A stretch of 64,000 bases of DNA from the NCBI RefSeq assembly GCF_030053345.1, contig NZ_JASGBP010000001.1:124001-188000 (forward strand). Reading direction: 5' to 3'. Below the pieces are notes generated by a model. It saw only the letters and a list, made by a program, of their open reading frames with translations. It was not told where the DNA came from and searched no databases. This stretch comes from Flavobacterium sedimenticola (GTDB taxonomy: Bacteria; Bacteroidota; Bacteroidia; Flavobacteriales; Flavobacteriaceae). Positions within the stretch are counted from its first letter, which is position 1, and each line of letters opens with the position of its first letter. Both the position numbers and the translations under genes were made by a program. Below, one piece after another: positions 9,196 through 17,858 of this stretch.

Positions 9196-9197
9196 CA

Positions 9198-9420
9198 TGT
9201 TACAAAGGTTATCAAACCAAACGGAAAATGAAAATCAAATTTATTCACAATCGGCTCTAGTTTTTAACAAAAAAACAGCTTGGTTCTCTTTTTTACAATT
9301 TTCACAATGTTTTGATTTTTAATTATTTAAAAATGATAAAAATCAAAAAAAGCCCTAAAATAAAGGAAGTTAAGAATTTACTGATGGTGAAATTTTAACA
9401 TTTTAAAGTCTTCTGAAAAC
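9198..9420. repeat. 223-bp direct repeat, copy 2 (distal)
   Basis: Second copy of the 8682-8904 sequence, in the same orientation and with no indels detected by eye. It lies immediately upstream, in the minus-strand sense, of the small-RNA candidate, in the same relative position that copy 1 has to nrdB. Confidence 0.8.
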
Positions 9421-9435
9421 GGCCTTTTACGCCCA

Positions 9436-9475
9436 AAAAAAAGAGCGGTTTTCCCCTTGAAAAAACCGCTCTTTG
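9436..9475 (-). terminator. Terminator of the 9495-9992 gene
   Basis: AAAGAGCGGTTTT pairs with AAAACCGCTCTTT around a short loop. On the minus strand it is followed by eight T (TTTTTTTTGGGC), 20 nt past the stop codon. Confidence 0.75.
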
Positions 9476-9494
9476 AAAAGTGTACGTTTATTTC

Positions 9495-9992
9495 TTATTT
9501 GTCATCCGAAATATAGGTTTTATTACCATTAGAGTTGATGTAATAACGTCCTCCTCTTGGCCCCGTATACACTTTTTTACCTTTATAGGTTCCGGTTACC
9601 TTATCTTTATTATTCTTAGGTGCTTTCTCGTTAGTGACCCTTTCTTTTACTTCTTTCTTGGCTTTGGCTTCGGCTTTGTTGGCTGCGGCTTTGGCTTTCC
9701 CTTCCGCTGAACGAGCTTGTCCGGTAGCTGAAGCTTTATTTTCTTTAAAACGTTTGTCCGGAGTACCGTCTTTTTTTAAAGGGGCTTTGGTCTCCGTTTT
9801 GTAACGCTTATCAGGCGTGCCGTCTTTTTTCAAAGGCACTTTGCTCTTTTCGGCTTTGGCTTTGGCTTCTTTTTCTTGAAGTGTTTTTTCAGAGGAGGCC
9901 TTGGCTTTCTTCATTTGGTCTGTCAATTTTTCTTGTGCCGTGCCGTTTAGAACAAAGGCAAAAAGAAAACACATTAAAAATAATTTTTTCAT
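9495..9992 (-). CDS. Secreted Lys/Ala-rich basic protein with PBCV basic-adaptor-like C-terminus
   Basis: 165 aa from the ATG at 9992; the frame opens at a TTG 9 nt earlier, but MKKLFLMCFLFAFVLNGTAQ is the natural signal peptide. The mature part is very basic. It holds two copies of PLKKDGTPDKR(Y/F)K (about residues 53-80), then an Ala/Lys/Glu-rich, probably helical stretch, and ends with KKVYTGPRGGRYYINSNGNK. That last motif matches, from memory, the PBCV-specific basic adaptor domain found in chlorella-virus and some Bacteroidota secreted proteins. Function is unknown. It is a single gene with its own terminator. The family assignment of the C-terminal motif is moderately sure. Confidence 0.75.
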   Translation of the reverse strand: MKKLFLMCFLFAFVLNGTAQEKLTDQMKKAKASSEKTLQEKEAKAKAEKSKVPLKKDGTPDKRYKTETKAPLKKDGTPDKRFKENKASATGQARSAEGKAKAAANKAEAKAKKEVKERVTNEKAPKNNKDKVTGTYKGKKVYTGPRGGRYYINSNGNKTYISDDK

Positions 9993-10057
9993 GGTGGTCA
10001 AATTAAGATTACGTGACTAAAGTTACTAAAAAAATAAATGCAACGCCTTACAATATG

Positions 10058-13000
10058 TTAAAAATAAGCTCTTAATTGTACATTTCCGGTATGAATGGTT
10101 TGACTGGTCTCTGATTTTCTACCCTGATAATTGATGTTGATGTCTAAATATTGTGTCAGGTTTTTTTGCAACAACAAACGCCAGGTAAGGTTTTTTCCGG
10201 GTTGCAACCCTTCAAGCATTTGGAAAGCCGCCGGAAGCAACGCATTTCCGGTAAACTTATTATCATATAGCGAAAACTCACCGTTAGCCGTAATTTTTTT
10301 CTCGCCGGCATAGGAGAATGACGTTCCGAAACGATGTTGGGTTAGTTTCTCGGCCGTACCCATTTGGTTTTCCTTGTTTTGCCATTCGTAAAAAATATCC
10401 CAACTGGCATTCTTATTAAATAAATAGGAGATTTTCGGGTTGCATTGATACGCTTGTATTTCAAAATTTTTACCGGCATAGTTTTCAGAATACAAAGAAC
10501 TCAAGGTCGTTTTGCTGCTCAGCGTAAACAACCACGTTTTTTGAACCAAATGCGCATATTGCAATTGATGAGACACATTTTCGCTTTCCTGAGCTCCAAC
10601 CGAAAGTAAGCTTTTCAATCGGTTTTGGGTAAAATTATAGGTCACCGAATGCCTTTGCTTCCCGCGATTGTAAAACAAACTATTGCGAATACTGATGTTT
10701 AAGCCTAATAAATTAGCCTCCGAAGAAGCAAACGGATTCAAGTCGAAATTATCGCCGCTTCGCGCTATCTTTCGTTCCACCAAATAAGAAGATACATTGT
10801 AAAAATACGACAATACCTTTTTAAACCCTTGGGCATTTTGCCAATTGATAGGGTTCAACGTTAGGGATTGTGAAAATCGGTTTTGGTGCGTTTTGACAAA
10901 AATCTGATTCGGTAAAAAGACTCTCACATACTTAGCTTGATCGGGAAACGGCGCCACTTCAAACTCCTGCAACTCCTGTATGCCGTTATTATTGTAATCT
11001 ATCCAGGCATAAACCCCTTGGCCGGGTTCGACTTCGAGATAGGTAAACTCCTGTTGTGCAATAGTCCCCGAAGTGGTCTCATAGGCGGTGGTAACTTGCA
11101 TCAATTGGTTAAAATACCGGTCATTGTACAACAAACGGGAATTCAATGACGGTTCATTGCCGCGCTCGGGGTCGGTAAACTTCAAATTGCGGTAATTCAC
11201 AAACAACGATAAACTCGATTTATCGGTTTGTATCAATTTGGATTTCACATAATACGATTGCGAAGTGTTGACCCTTTGCAGTATGTTATTTTGTAAACTG
11301 TCGTTCACGCGTTGCAAATACCCCAATTCGACAAACACTTTGGTGCTGTCGCCCCGACCCACAAAAACGCCGTATTCGGTAAACCGCTGACTCAAAGCCG
11401 ACAACTGATTCGTGGCTGCCAATCGCTCTTTATTGTCTTCCAAATGCAAACTCCCGCCAATCCAATTCTTTTTAAAATGATAACGCGCCTGCGATTGGTT
11501 TCTGATGAATGTAGAGGTCGCGTAATTGCCGTCGCTGCGCAACAAACTGGCCTGCTGTTGCAGGTTCCATTGCTTGAGTGTGAAGAGTCCGTTTACCGTG
11601 TGGCGGTTTCCGGAGAAACTTTTGGAAAAATCCAACTTTTCAAATTGATAGGTGAGTTTTCCTTTTTGAGGCAACACAAAATCCAATCCGTTAACCAACA
11701 AACTTTGATTGCCGGAGAACGTAGTTAAGTTCCAATCGCGGTTGAATTCGATGTTGAACAAACGCTCAATGGTTCTGAAATTTTCTTGCACAAACTGATA
11801 ATTCCCAAAAGCGTCCACTTGCCATTTCTTACTCAACAATCGCTGCTTGAATTGAAGTTTCCCGGCCAAGCCTTTATTGTCGCCGTCGTCTAAAGAAGAA
11901 AACAAATTTTGATCGTTATTACTCACGCCCAATTCAAAATCGACAGCCGTTTTTTCGTTCGGTTGGTAAGCTCCTAAAACCGTGGCAATCTGAATTTTTG
12001 TGGGCGCTATCAATCGGGTAATCGGTTCGTAATTGCCTTGTGGCACGCCGGCAAGCGGCGCCACATATTCGTAAATTTTACCGATGGCTCCGGTGTTCGT
12101 CAAAATGTAATTTCCCAGGTTATTGCCCACCAACGTAAACTTCACACTGTACAATTCGTCATCGGGATTGTTCGAATATTCAAAAATGTCCACACCATTC
12201 ACAACCACTTTCTTGTACAAAATTTTGTTCTCCGAATAGCTGTCTAAGTAGGCCGAAGGCGCATTCATCAAATTCACATTGTCGCCGGCATTGGCTAAAA
12301 CGGCGACTTGCTCGGTGGAGAGATTTTGTTGTAACGGTTGATTTTTTACATCATTCTCCGAATACAAATAACCACCCAAACGCCATTGCTTGGCTGTATG
12401 CTGAGCACCGCCATAGGTGACAAATCGAGTATAATTGCGATCCGAATATTGGTATTCGATGACAATACGCATTTCAGACGTAATCGGAAACAAAGAGGTA
12501 AACGTAATTTCTCCGGCATTGTAGTCGATGATGTAATCGTTGTTCTCGCCGCGCTTCTTGAGTATTCCGTTGACATACACCCGCTCCGACCCCGAAATCA
12601 CCAAAACATACAACTCCCCGTTGTTGCCGCGCAGTTTATACGGCCCCTGATTGCCTTCCTGACCTGTAAAATTACTTTTGGCGTATTGTCCGCGGACCAA
12701 AGCAGCGGCGGCAAAAACTTCGGTTTTGTGTGCCTCCTTGCCAAAAGTAAACCGTGTAGACAACCCTTGAACCTTTTTGTTGAAATTTAAAAACTTGGAT
12801 TGCCGGTTTTCGAGAAATAAATCCCCGGCGCGAATGCTCCACTGGTCGGTAAACAACTCGATAAAAATTTGGTCAAACTCATCCAGTTTTTGCGAATACC
12901 CATTGTCTTGTAACGGAATATTGGAGTCTTGTATCGAAGCCCTGAGCGATACTTTATCGGAGATTTTACCGGTGATTTGCAAATCGAGATTGGAAGTTAC

Positions 13001-13456
13001 CGACGCATTTTGGTTGTTGCCTAACGTCACACCGCGCGTAATACTTCCGGAGGTATTCAAACCGTCAAAAGGCACAAATTTTTTAACGGGACGAGCCACC
13101 TGGACCAAGGTTCCCGCTTCGTTGGAAACCACTTTACTGTCATCGTAAATGCTGTAGGTTTTGGTCAGCACCTCAGGGTATTTGAGGTAATGCACCGTGA
13201 TGCTGTCTTGTGTAGCCAAAGGCTTTTTAAAGATAAATTTCCCGGTTTTAAAATCGACTTTGTAATACGACGTATCTATTTCCGTACCGTCGCCTTGTTC
13301 GAGTTTGAAGTAACTCGGATTGATGCTCGTTTTCTCAACGGCTATGGTATCGGTGGAAACGGCTGCTTTTTGGGAACGGTACAACGACTTAATATCCTGA
13401 GCCGAAAGCTCGGAAATCCCGAATAACAACATGAACAACAACCCTTTTTTTAACAT
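10058..13456 (-). CDS. Large predicted outer-membrane beta-rich protein (1132 aa), function unknown
   Basis: The signal peptide MLKKGLLFMLLFGISELSAQ is followed by a beta-rich protein of a size and composition typical of Bacteroidota outer-membrane barrels. Residues about 140-210 carry GSITRGVTLGNNQNASV and an alternating pattern with SLRASIQDSNIPLQDNGYSQ, and I recall similar stretches in large flavobacterial surface proteins. Around residue 820, YAWIDYNNNGIQELQEFE resembles a Ca-binding Asp/Asn loop. The C-terminus ends in aromatic-rich amphipathic strands, last residues VQLRAYF with terminal Phe, as in barrel proteins. No T9SS sorting domain is seen. The 56-nt gap to the secreted basic protein contains no clear terminator, so the two may be linked. 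I do not know its role. Confidence 0.75.
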   Translation of the reverse strand: MLKKGLLFMLLFGISELSAQDIKSLYRSQKAAVSTDTIAVEKTSINPSYFKLEQGDGTEIDTSYYKVDFKTGKFIFKKPLATQDSITVHYLKYPEVLTKTYSIYDDSKVVSNEAGTLVQVARPVKKFVPFDGLNTSGSITRGVTLGNNQNASVTSNLDLQITGKISDKVSLRASIQDSNIPLQDNGYSQKLDEFDQIFIELFTDQWSIRAGDLFLENRQSKFLNFNKKVQGLSTRFTFGKEAHKTEVFAAAALVRGQYAKSNFTGQEGNQGPYKLRGNNGELYVLVISGSERVYVNGILKKRGENNDYIIDYNAGEITFTSLFPITSEMRIVIEYQYSDRNYTRFVTYGGAQHTAKQWRLGGYLYSENDVKNQPLQQNLSTEQVAVLANAGDNVNLMNAPSAYLDSYSENKILYKKVVVNGVDIFEYSNNPDDELYSVKFTLVGNNLGNYILTNTGAIGKIYEYVAPLAGVPQGNYEPITRLIAPTKIQIATVLGAYQPNEKTAVDFELGVSNNDQNLFSSLDDGDNKGLAGKLQFKQRLLSKKWQVDAFGNYQFVQENFRTIERLFNIEFNRDWNLTTFSGNQSLLVNGLDFVLPQKGKLTYQFEKLDFSKSFSGNRHTVNGLFTLKQWNLQQQASLLRSDGNYATSTFIRNQSQARYHFKKNWIGGSLHLEDNKERLAATNQLSALSQRFTEYGVFVGRGDSTKVFVELGYLQRVNDSLQNNILQRVNTSQSYYVKSKLIQTDKSSLSLFVNYRNLKFTDPERGNEPSLNSRLLYNDRYFNQLMQVTTAYETTSGTIAQQEFTYLEVEPGQGVYAWIDYNNNGIQELQEFEVAPFPDQAKYVRVFLPNQIFVKTHQNRFSQSLTLNPINWQNAQGFKKVLSYFYNVSSYLVERKIARSGDNFDLNPFASSEANLLGLNISIRNSLFYNRGKQRHSVTYNFTQNRLKSLLSVGAQESENVSHQLQYAHLVQKTWLFTLSSKTTLSSLYSENYAGKNFEIQAYQCNPKISYLFNKNASWDIFYEWQNKENQMGTAEKLTQHRFGTSFSYAGEKKITANGEFSLYDNKFTGNALLPAAFQMLEGLQPGKNLTWRLLLQKNLTQYLDININYQGRKSETSQTIHTGNVQLRAYF

Positions 13457-13498
13457 ACACTATAGAAACGCAAGAAACGTTTTTTGTGTATAAAGATA

Positions 13499-13553
13499 GC
13501 CACGAATACCCCAATTTTTTATAGTTCTCTGAAAAATAGGCTGTATTCGTGGC
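13499..13553. repeat. Inverted repeat GCCACGAAT...ATTCGTGGC, family B copy 1
   Basis: Perfect 9-nt arms at 13499-13507 and 13545-13553 surround 37 nt. They sit between the aspartate kinase stop and the start of the large outer-membrane protein gene. A related pair is at 35035-35091. It could act as an mRNA hairpin in this short spacer. Confidence 0.65.
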
Positions 13554-13559
13554 TGTTAT

Positions 13560-14813
13560 TTACTCTTTGGTAACCACTTGCATGGTTTCTCTGGAAATTT
13601 GTTTCAGCAGTACGGTTTTGTCTTTTTCTACCATTTCGGCTGCTTCTTTGGTGAAATGACGGATGGTGTAAAGCGATACATTTTCGTTGTAAGCGACTTT
13701 GAACTTTTTGGCCAAAATCGATTTCAATTCGTTAAAATTTCCAAATTTATCTTCAACACACACCGAAAAACTAATAGCGGAATTTTGGATAAGGCTGACT
13801 TTGATTTTGTATTGATGCAGCAAGGCAAAAATCTCGCTGATGTTTTCTTCCATGATAAATGAAAAATCAATAGAAGAAAGGGAAATCAATAACTGATTTT
13901 TCTTCACGATAAAACACGGACTTTGCGGCTCTAAATCCTTGCCTTTCGACACACTCGTACCCGGCAACAGCGGATTGACAAACGATTTTACAAACAACGG
14001 AATCTCCTTTTTTTGCAACGGCTGTAAGGTTTTCGGGTGAATAACCGAAGCCCCGTAAAACGCCAACTCAATAGCTTCGCGATAGGAAATTTGATTCAAC
14101 AAAACCGCGTTATCAAAATACCGCGGGTCGGCATTCAATACTCCCGGAACATCCTTCCAAATGGTCACACTTTCGGCACTTAGGCAATAGGCAAAAATAG
14201 CCGCGGTGTAATCGGACCCTTCACGACCCAAAGTGGTTGTGAAATTGTTTTCATCCGAACCTAAAAACCCTTGGGTAATGTTGAGCGATTTCTTTTTGAT
14301 TCCTTTGCTGATAAGCTGTTGCGTTTTTTCCCAATCGACATTGGCATCGCGATACGTATTATCGGTTTTGATAAAATTGCGCACGTCAATCCAGTTGTTT
14401 TTCAAACCGGCTTCAGCAAAATAATAACTCACGATGGTCGTAGACAAAATTTCTCCGTAACTCACCACTTGGTCGTACACAAAATTATAATTGGGCGATT
14501 TGTTGCTTCGGATAAAATATTCCAAATCGGCAAAATGACTGTTCACGGCAAAGTACACATCGTGCTCTTCATCTTCAAACAAATCCATCAAAATTTGGTA
14601 GTGGTATTTCTTTACTTCCTGTAACGAAGAATGCAACTCATTCGATTTCTCGAAATAATTTTTAATCACTACTTCTAAGGCATTTGTGGTTTTTCCCATC
14701 GCGGAAATCACCAAAAGCGTGTCTTCGTGACCCACTTTTTCCAACACACTGAATACGTTTTTAATACCGTCGGCATCTTTAACCGAGGCGCCACCAAATT
14801 TGAAAATTCTCAT
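13560..14813 (-). CDS. lysC: Aspartate kinase (monofunctional)
   Basis: Phosphorylates aspartate, the first step toward diaminopimelate/lysine, threonine and methionine. It is 417 aa. The N-terminal MRIFKFGGASVKDADG is the nucleotide-binding signature (KFGGASV), TTLGREGSDYTAA is the aspartate/ATP site motif, and WKDVPGVLNADPR is also typical. The C-terminal third (about 290-417) looks like a diverged ACT regulatory pair. The start codon overlaps the stop of the upstream GNAT gene (TAATG), which indicates translational coupling. There is no homoserine dehydrogenase fusion. The lysC symbol is by function; which end product inhibits it cannot be told. Confidence 0.92.
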   Translation of the reverse strand: MRIFKFGGASVKDADGIKNVFSVLEKVGHEDTLLVISAMGKTTNALEVVIKNYFEKSNELHSSLQEVKKYHYQILMDLFEDEEHDVYFAVNSHFADLEYFIRSNKSPNYNFVYDQVVSYGEILSTTIVSYYFAEAGLKNNWIDVRNFIKTDNTYRDANVDWEKTQQLISKGIKKKSLNITQGFLGSDENNFTTTLGREGSDYTAAIFAYCLSAESVTIWKDVPGVLNADPRYFDNAVLLNQISYREAIELAFYGASVIHPKTLQPLQKKEIPLFVKSFVNPLLPGTSVSKGKDLEPQSPCFIVKKNQLLISLSSIDFSFIMEENISEIFALLHQYKIKVSLIQNSAISFSVCVEDKFGNFNELKSILAKKFKVAYNENVSLYTIRHFTKEAAEMVEKDKTVLLKQISRETMQVVTKE

Positions 14814-15286
14814 TATAATTTACTTAAAAATTCTTTTATTCCTTGTTCATTCATTTGCACTACGCGCCAATCGTCTAACACTTTGGCGCCCGATTTCAGG
14901 TAAAAATCCACGGCGGGTTTGTTCCAATCGAGGACATTCCATTCGATGCGGCGCACACCGTCTTTTTGGCCTTGCTCGATAATTTTGGTGTATAATGCCA
15001 ATCCCAAACCGGTGCCGCGCATTTTTTCGGTTACAATTAAATCCTCCAAATGAATCGTTTTGCCTTTCCAGGTTGAGTACCGGTAATAGTACAACGCCAT
15101 ACCTACAATTTGGTTATCCGCTTCGGCTACAAAAGTGTGAAACAGCGGATGGTCGCCAAAACCATCGCGCTCCAAATCGGCCACGGTAACCACCACGGCA
15201 TCGGGTTCTTTTTCAAAAACAGCCAACTCACGAATGAGTTCCCATACGGCTTTCATGTCTTTTTTTTCTCCCTTACGGATGTTCAT
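14813..15286 (-). CDS. GNAT family N-acetyltransferase (diamine acetyltransferase-like)
   Basis: 157 aa, beginning MNIRKGEKKDMKAVWELIRE. The fold is well preserved: FVAEADNQIVGMALYYYRYSTWKGKTIHLEDLIV, the acetyl-CoA loop MRGTGLGLALYTKI (about 89-102), then WNVLDWNKPAVDFYLKSGAKV. The HLEDL plus DWNKPAVDFY arrangement resembles spermidine/spermine and thialysine acetyltransferases, so a polyamine or amino-acid amine substrate is plausible. It is coupled to aspartate kinase by a 1-nt overlap. Confidence 0.88.
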   Translation of the reverse strand: MNIRKGEKKDMKAVWELIRELAVFEKEPDAVVVTVADLERDGFGDHPLFHTFVAEADNQIVGMALYYYRYSTWKGKTIHLEDLIVTEKMRGTGLGLALYTKIIEQGQKDGVRRIEWNVLDWNKPAVDFYLKSGAKVLDDWRVVQMNEQGIKEFLSKL

Positions 15287-15428
15287 TCGGTATCCTTTTT
15301 TTGGTTTGTAATCCTCCGACCTTAAGGTCTTGCGCCAACAAAAATACGATTAATAATTTCTTGGTGAAATACATTTTTTCTTTCCCATTTTTATCGATAT
15401 TTGCACCCACAACTACAACGATTTCGTA

Positions 15429-16436
15429 ATGGAAGAACGCAACAAAACGTTAGGTGAGTTTATCATCGAAAAACAGGAAGAATTTAAATATTCTTCGGGG
15501 GAATTATCCCGCATTATCAACTCCATCCGATTGGCCGCCAAAGTGGTCAATTACAAAGTAAACAAAGCCGGTTTGGTCGATATCGTCGGCGCTGCAGGTG
15601 ACCAAAACATTCAGGGTGAAGACCAGCAAAAACTGGATGTATACGCCAATGAGATTTTCATTCAAACCTTAATCAACCGCGAGATTGTATGCGGCATTGC
15701 CTCGGAAGAAAACGACGATTTTATTACCGTAGCGGGTTCCGATAAAAGTCACAGCAATAAATATGTTGTTCTTATGGATCCGCTCGACGGTTCATCCAAT
15801 ATCGATGTAAACGTTTCGGTAGGCACCATTTTTTCGGTTTACCGCAGGGTTACACCTATTGGCACTCCGGTTAGTATCGAAGATTTTCTGCAACCCGGAA
15901 CCCAACAAGTGGCCGCCGGTTACGTTATTTACGGCACCTCAACCATGTTGGTATACACCACCGGTCACGGCGTTAACGGGTTTACGTTAAACCCCGCCAT
16001 CGGTACGTTTTATTTATCACATCCCAACATGCAATTTGCCAAAGACGGCACCATTTACTCTATCAACGAAGGCAATTATGTACACTTCCCGCAAGGTGTA
16101 AAAGACTATATCAAATATTGTCAGCTCGAAGAAGGCGATCGCCCGTACACGTCTCGCTACATTGGCAGTTTGGTGTCTGATATTCACCGCAACATGATTA
16201 AAGGCGGTATTTATATTTACCCAACAAGCTCCAAATCGCCCAACGGAAAATTGCGTTTGTTGTACGAGTGCAACCCTATGGCGTTTATTGCTGAGCAAGC
16301 CGGCGGAAAAGCCTCTGACGGTTTTGGCCGCATTATGGAAATCCAACCGACGGCCTTACACCAACGCGTACCGTTTTTCTGCGGGAGTTACAATATGGTG
16401 CAAAAAGCGGAAGCGTTTATGGCGAAGTACGTCTAA
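15429..16436 (+). CDS. fbp: Fructose-1,6-bisphosphatase class I
   Basis: Gluconeogenic hydrolysis of fructose-1,6-bisphosphate to fructose-6-phosphate. It is 335 aa, the normal length. Metal and substrate residues are in [32 protein letters not shown] (the DPLDGSSN metal motif), [26 protein letters not shown] and [22 protein letters not shown]. The N-terminal [11 protein letters not shown] is where AMP regulation is located in this class. It is divergent from the GNAT-aspartate kinase pair. The upstream region has GATATTTGC, one mismatch from the -7 consensus, 26 nt before the start. A bidirectional terminator follows. Confidence 0.96.
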   Translation: MEERNKTLGEFIIEKQEEFKYSSGELSRIINSIRLAAKVVNYKVNKAGLVDIVGAAGDQNIQGEDQQKLDVYANEIFIQTLINREIVCGIASEENDDFITVAGSDKSHSNKYVVLMDPLDGSSNIDVNVSVGTIFSVYRRVTPIGTPVSIEDFLQPGTQQVAAGYVIYGTSTMLVYTTGHGVNGFTLNPAIGTFYLSHPNMQFAKDGTIYSINEGNYVHFPQGVKDYIKYCQLEEGDRPYTSRYIGSLVSDIHRNMIKGGIYIYPTSSKSPNGKLRLLYECNPMAFIAEQAGGKASDGFGRIMEIQPTALHQRVPFFCGSYNMVQKAEAFMAKYV

Positions 16437-16471
16437 AACCACCGGAAAAGACACGAGACATTCAGAAAAAC

Positions 16472-16507
16472 AAAAAAGGCAGGAAAATAAATTTTTCCTG
16501 CCTTTTT
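16472..16507. terminator. Bidirectional terminator between fbp and the TerB-like gene
   Basis: AAAAAAGGCAGGAAAA pairs with TTTTTCCTGCCTTTTT around a 4-5-nt loop. A/T runs on both sides serve both convergent genes. Confidence 0.85.
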
Positions 16508-16544
16508 ATATTGAAGTGAACTTATGGCGAATGCCATTTTCGTT

Positions 16545-16976
16545 TTATTTATTCATATGTGTCATCTCGTAGACAAACGTATCCGAATCGACGTTCATCA
16601 CCAACAACGACAACGCTTTGTCAACGATATAAGGTACATTACCCGGTGTAAATCCTAAAGCTAAGGCAAACTTTGTCAGGATTTCTTTTTGTTTTGGCCC
16701 TAATACATGATCGGCATACACCATGCGCGACAAATCATACAAACGCTCCAAACGCTGTACGTGTAAATAAGGCGGATTAATAGGATATTTTAAAGGATTT
16801 TCTAAAATCTCTTCGTATTCTGCCGGTGAAATCTCCAAACGAACGGCCAACTTATCCAAAAATTCTTTTTCCTCTTTGCTCATATCGCCGTCGGCGGTGG
16901 CCACACGTACAATAGCCGAAAAATGACCTTTATTTCTGGCTTTAAATTCGCTATCAAATAAATCTGAAATAGACAT
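16545..16976 (-). CDS. TerB-like (tellurite resistance/co-chaperone-type) protein
   Basis: 143-aa, all-helical, cytosolic protein. FSAIVRVATADGDMSKEEKEFLDKLA (about 19-44) is the TerB helix-turn signature, with the acidic DGDMSKEE metal-binding-like turn. A second, weaker copy follows in VYADHVLGPKQKEILTKFALALGFT. TerB proteins are associated with stress and metal-ion responses; here it stands alone, without other ter genes, so tellurite resistance should not be inferred. It is convergent with fbp and leaves 148 nt before the next, divergent gene. Confidence 0.8.
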   Translation of the reverse strand: MSISDLFDSEFKARNKGHFSAIVRVATADGDMSKEEKEFLDKLAVRLEISPAEYEEILENPLKYPINPPYLHVQRLERLYDLSRMVYADHVLGPKQKEILTKFALALGFTPGNVPYIVDKALSLLVMNVDSDTFVYEMTHMNK

Positions 16977-17124
16977 AATAGTATCGGTTTTTATGATGCA
17001 AATATACGCCTATTTCCGTTTGTAAGAAATCAATTTTCAAATGTTTTTCGTCGATTTTGGGTTTTATTTTGGAAAGGCATTCAAAAATAATTGTAAGTTT
17101 ACGTACCAAAACAACTTAACTACA

Positions 17125-17718
17125 ATGTCTGACTTCTGGATATACTTCAATATCGGATTAAAACATGTGCTTAACATCAACGCCTACGACCACGTTTTAT
17201 TCCTGCTGGCGCTTACCGTTCCGTACGAGTTTAAATCCTGGAAACGCCTGCTGATTCTGGTTTCGCTTTTCACACTCGGCCATACACTCGCCTTGTTTTT
17301 ATCGGTATTCAATATTGTAAAAGTGCAGCCGACCTGGGTCGAATTTCTCATTCCTATTACCATTCTCATCACCGCCTTGTACAACATCGTCATATCGGGG
17401 AAATCGGCCAAAAAAGACAGCCTTTCTTTTACCGGTATCGTTACAGTCTTTTTCGGTGTCATTCACGGTTTGGGCTTTTCCAATTACTTCAATGTATTGC
17501 TGCCCGGCAAACCTACCGATAAGTTATGGCCGCTTATCGAATTTGCGCTCGGTATCGAAGCCGCGCAAATCATCGTCGTTCTCGCCGCTTTACTCTTGGC
17601 CTATGTGGTTCAAACCTTGCTTAAATTTTCCCAACGCGACTGGGTGCTGATCATTTCGGCCTTTATCGTCGGCGTGGTGGTTCCCCTAATTTTGCAAAGT
17701 GAAATTTGGGTTAAATAA
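17125..17718 (+). CDS. HupE/UreJ-type integral membrane protein
   Basis: 197 aa from the ATG at 17125 (MSDFWIYFNIGLKHVLNINA). The frame is open 84 nt upstream but that part has no membrane-protein character. There are six or so hydrophobic segments, with conserved HVLNINAYDHVLFLLAL near the N-terminus, FTLGHTLAL, FGVIHGLGFS and a C-terminal VVVPLIL. The paired His/Asp residues (H18, D25, H in GHT and IHG) are the hallmark of the HupE/UreJ_2 family, thought to carry nickel or another metal. No hydrogenase or urease genes are nearby, so the substrate is uncertain. Confidence 0.85.
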   Translation: MSDFWIYFNIGLKHVLNINAYDHVLFLLALTVPYEFKSWKRLLILVSLFTLGHTLALFLSVFNIVKVQPTWVEFLIPITILITALYNIVISGKSAKKDSLSFTGIVTVFFGVIHGLGFSNYFNVLLPGKPTDKLWPLIEFALGIEAAQIIVVLAALLLAYVVQTLLKFSQRDWVLIISAFIVGVVVPLILQSEIWVK

Positions 17719-17761
17719 ATTGTTTGGAAGCTAAAGGTTTGGGTATATTTGCTATCCCTAT

Positions 17762-17832
17762 TCCCGCTATCTGTTCCAATCTTTTTTAAAGGACTCCCCT
17801 TTAAAAAAGGATTTCCACGGCTATCGGGGCTA
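17762..17832 (-). repeat. Dispersed hairpin repeat, family A copy 3
   Basis: On the minus strand: TAGCCCCGATAGCCGTGG then AAATCCTTTTTT, an inner AAAGGGGAGTCCTTT hairpin, then AAAAAAGATTGGAACAG and ATAGCGGGA. It is the most symmetric of the copies and fills the 140-nt spacer before the dCMP deaminase gene. Confidence 0.75.
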
Positions 17833-17858
17833 CAAGGGAAACCATTTGACTTTTGGGT

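Larger units (their letters stand above)
8633..9494. other. Long non-coding region upstream of nrdB
   Basis: 862 bp between the nrdB start and the end of the 9495-9992 gene. No open frame in it looks coding; it is very AT-rich. It holds two copies of a 223-bp direct repeat (8682-8904 and 9198-9420), a four-hairpin RNA candidate between them, and an AT-rich stretch with the palindrome ACTATCTAAATAGT (8951-8964). The terminator of the leftward upstream gene is at 9436-9475. Confidence 0.7.

Noticed and set aside
9134..9322. 62-codon open frame in the nrdB upstream region
   Set aside because: It crosses a hairpin and part of the direct repeat, has no recognisable protein character and lies opposite the RNA candidate.
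16545..16976. Tellurite resistance function for the TerB-like protein
   Set aside because: No terA, C, D or Z genes are nearby; TerB domains are common in unrelated contexts.
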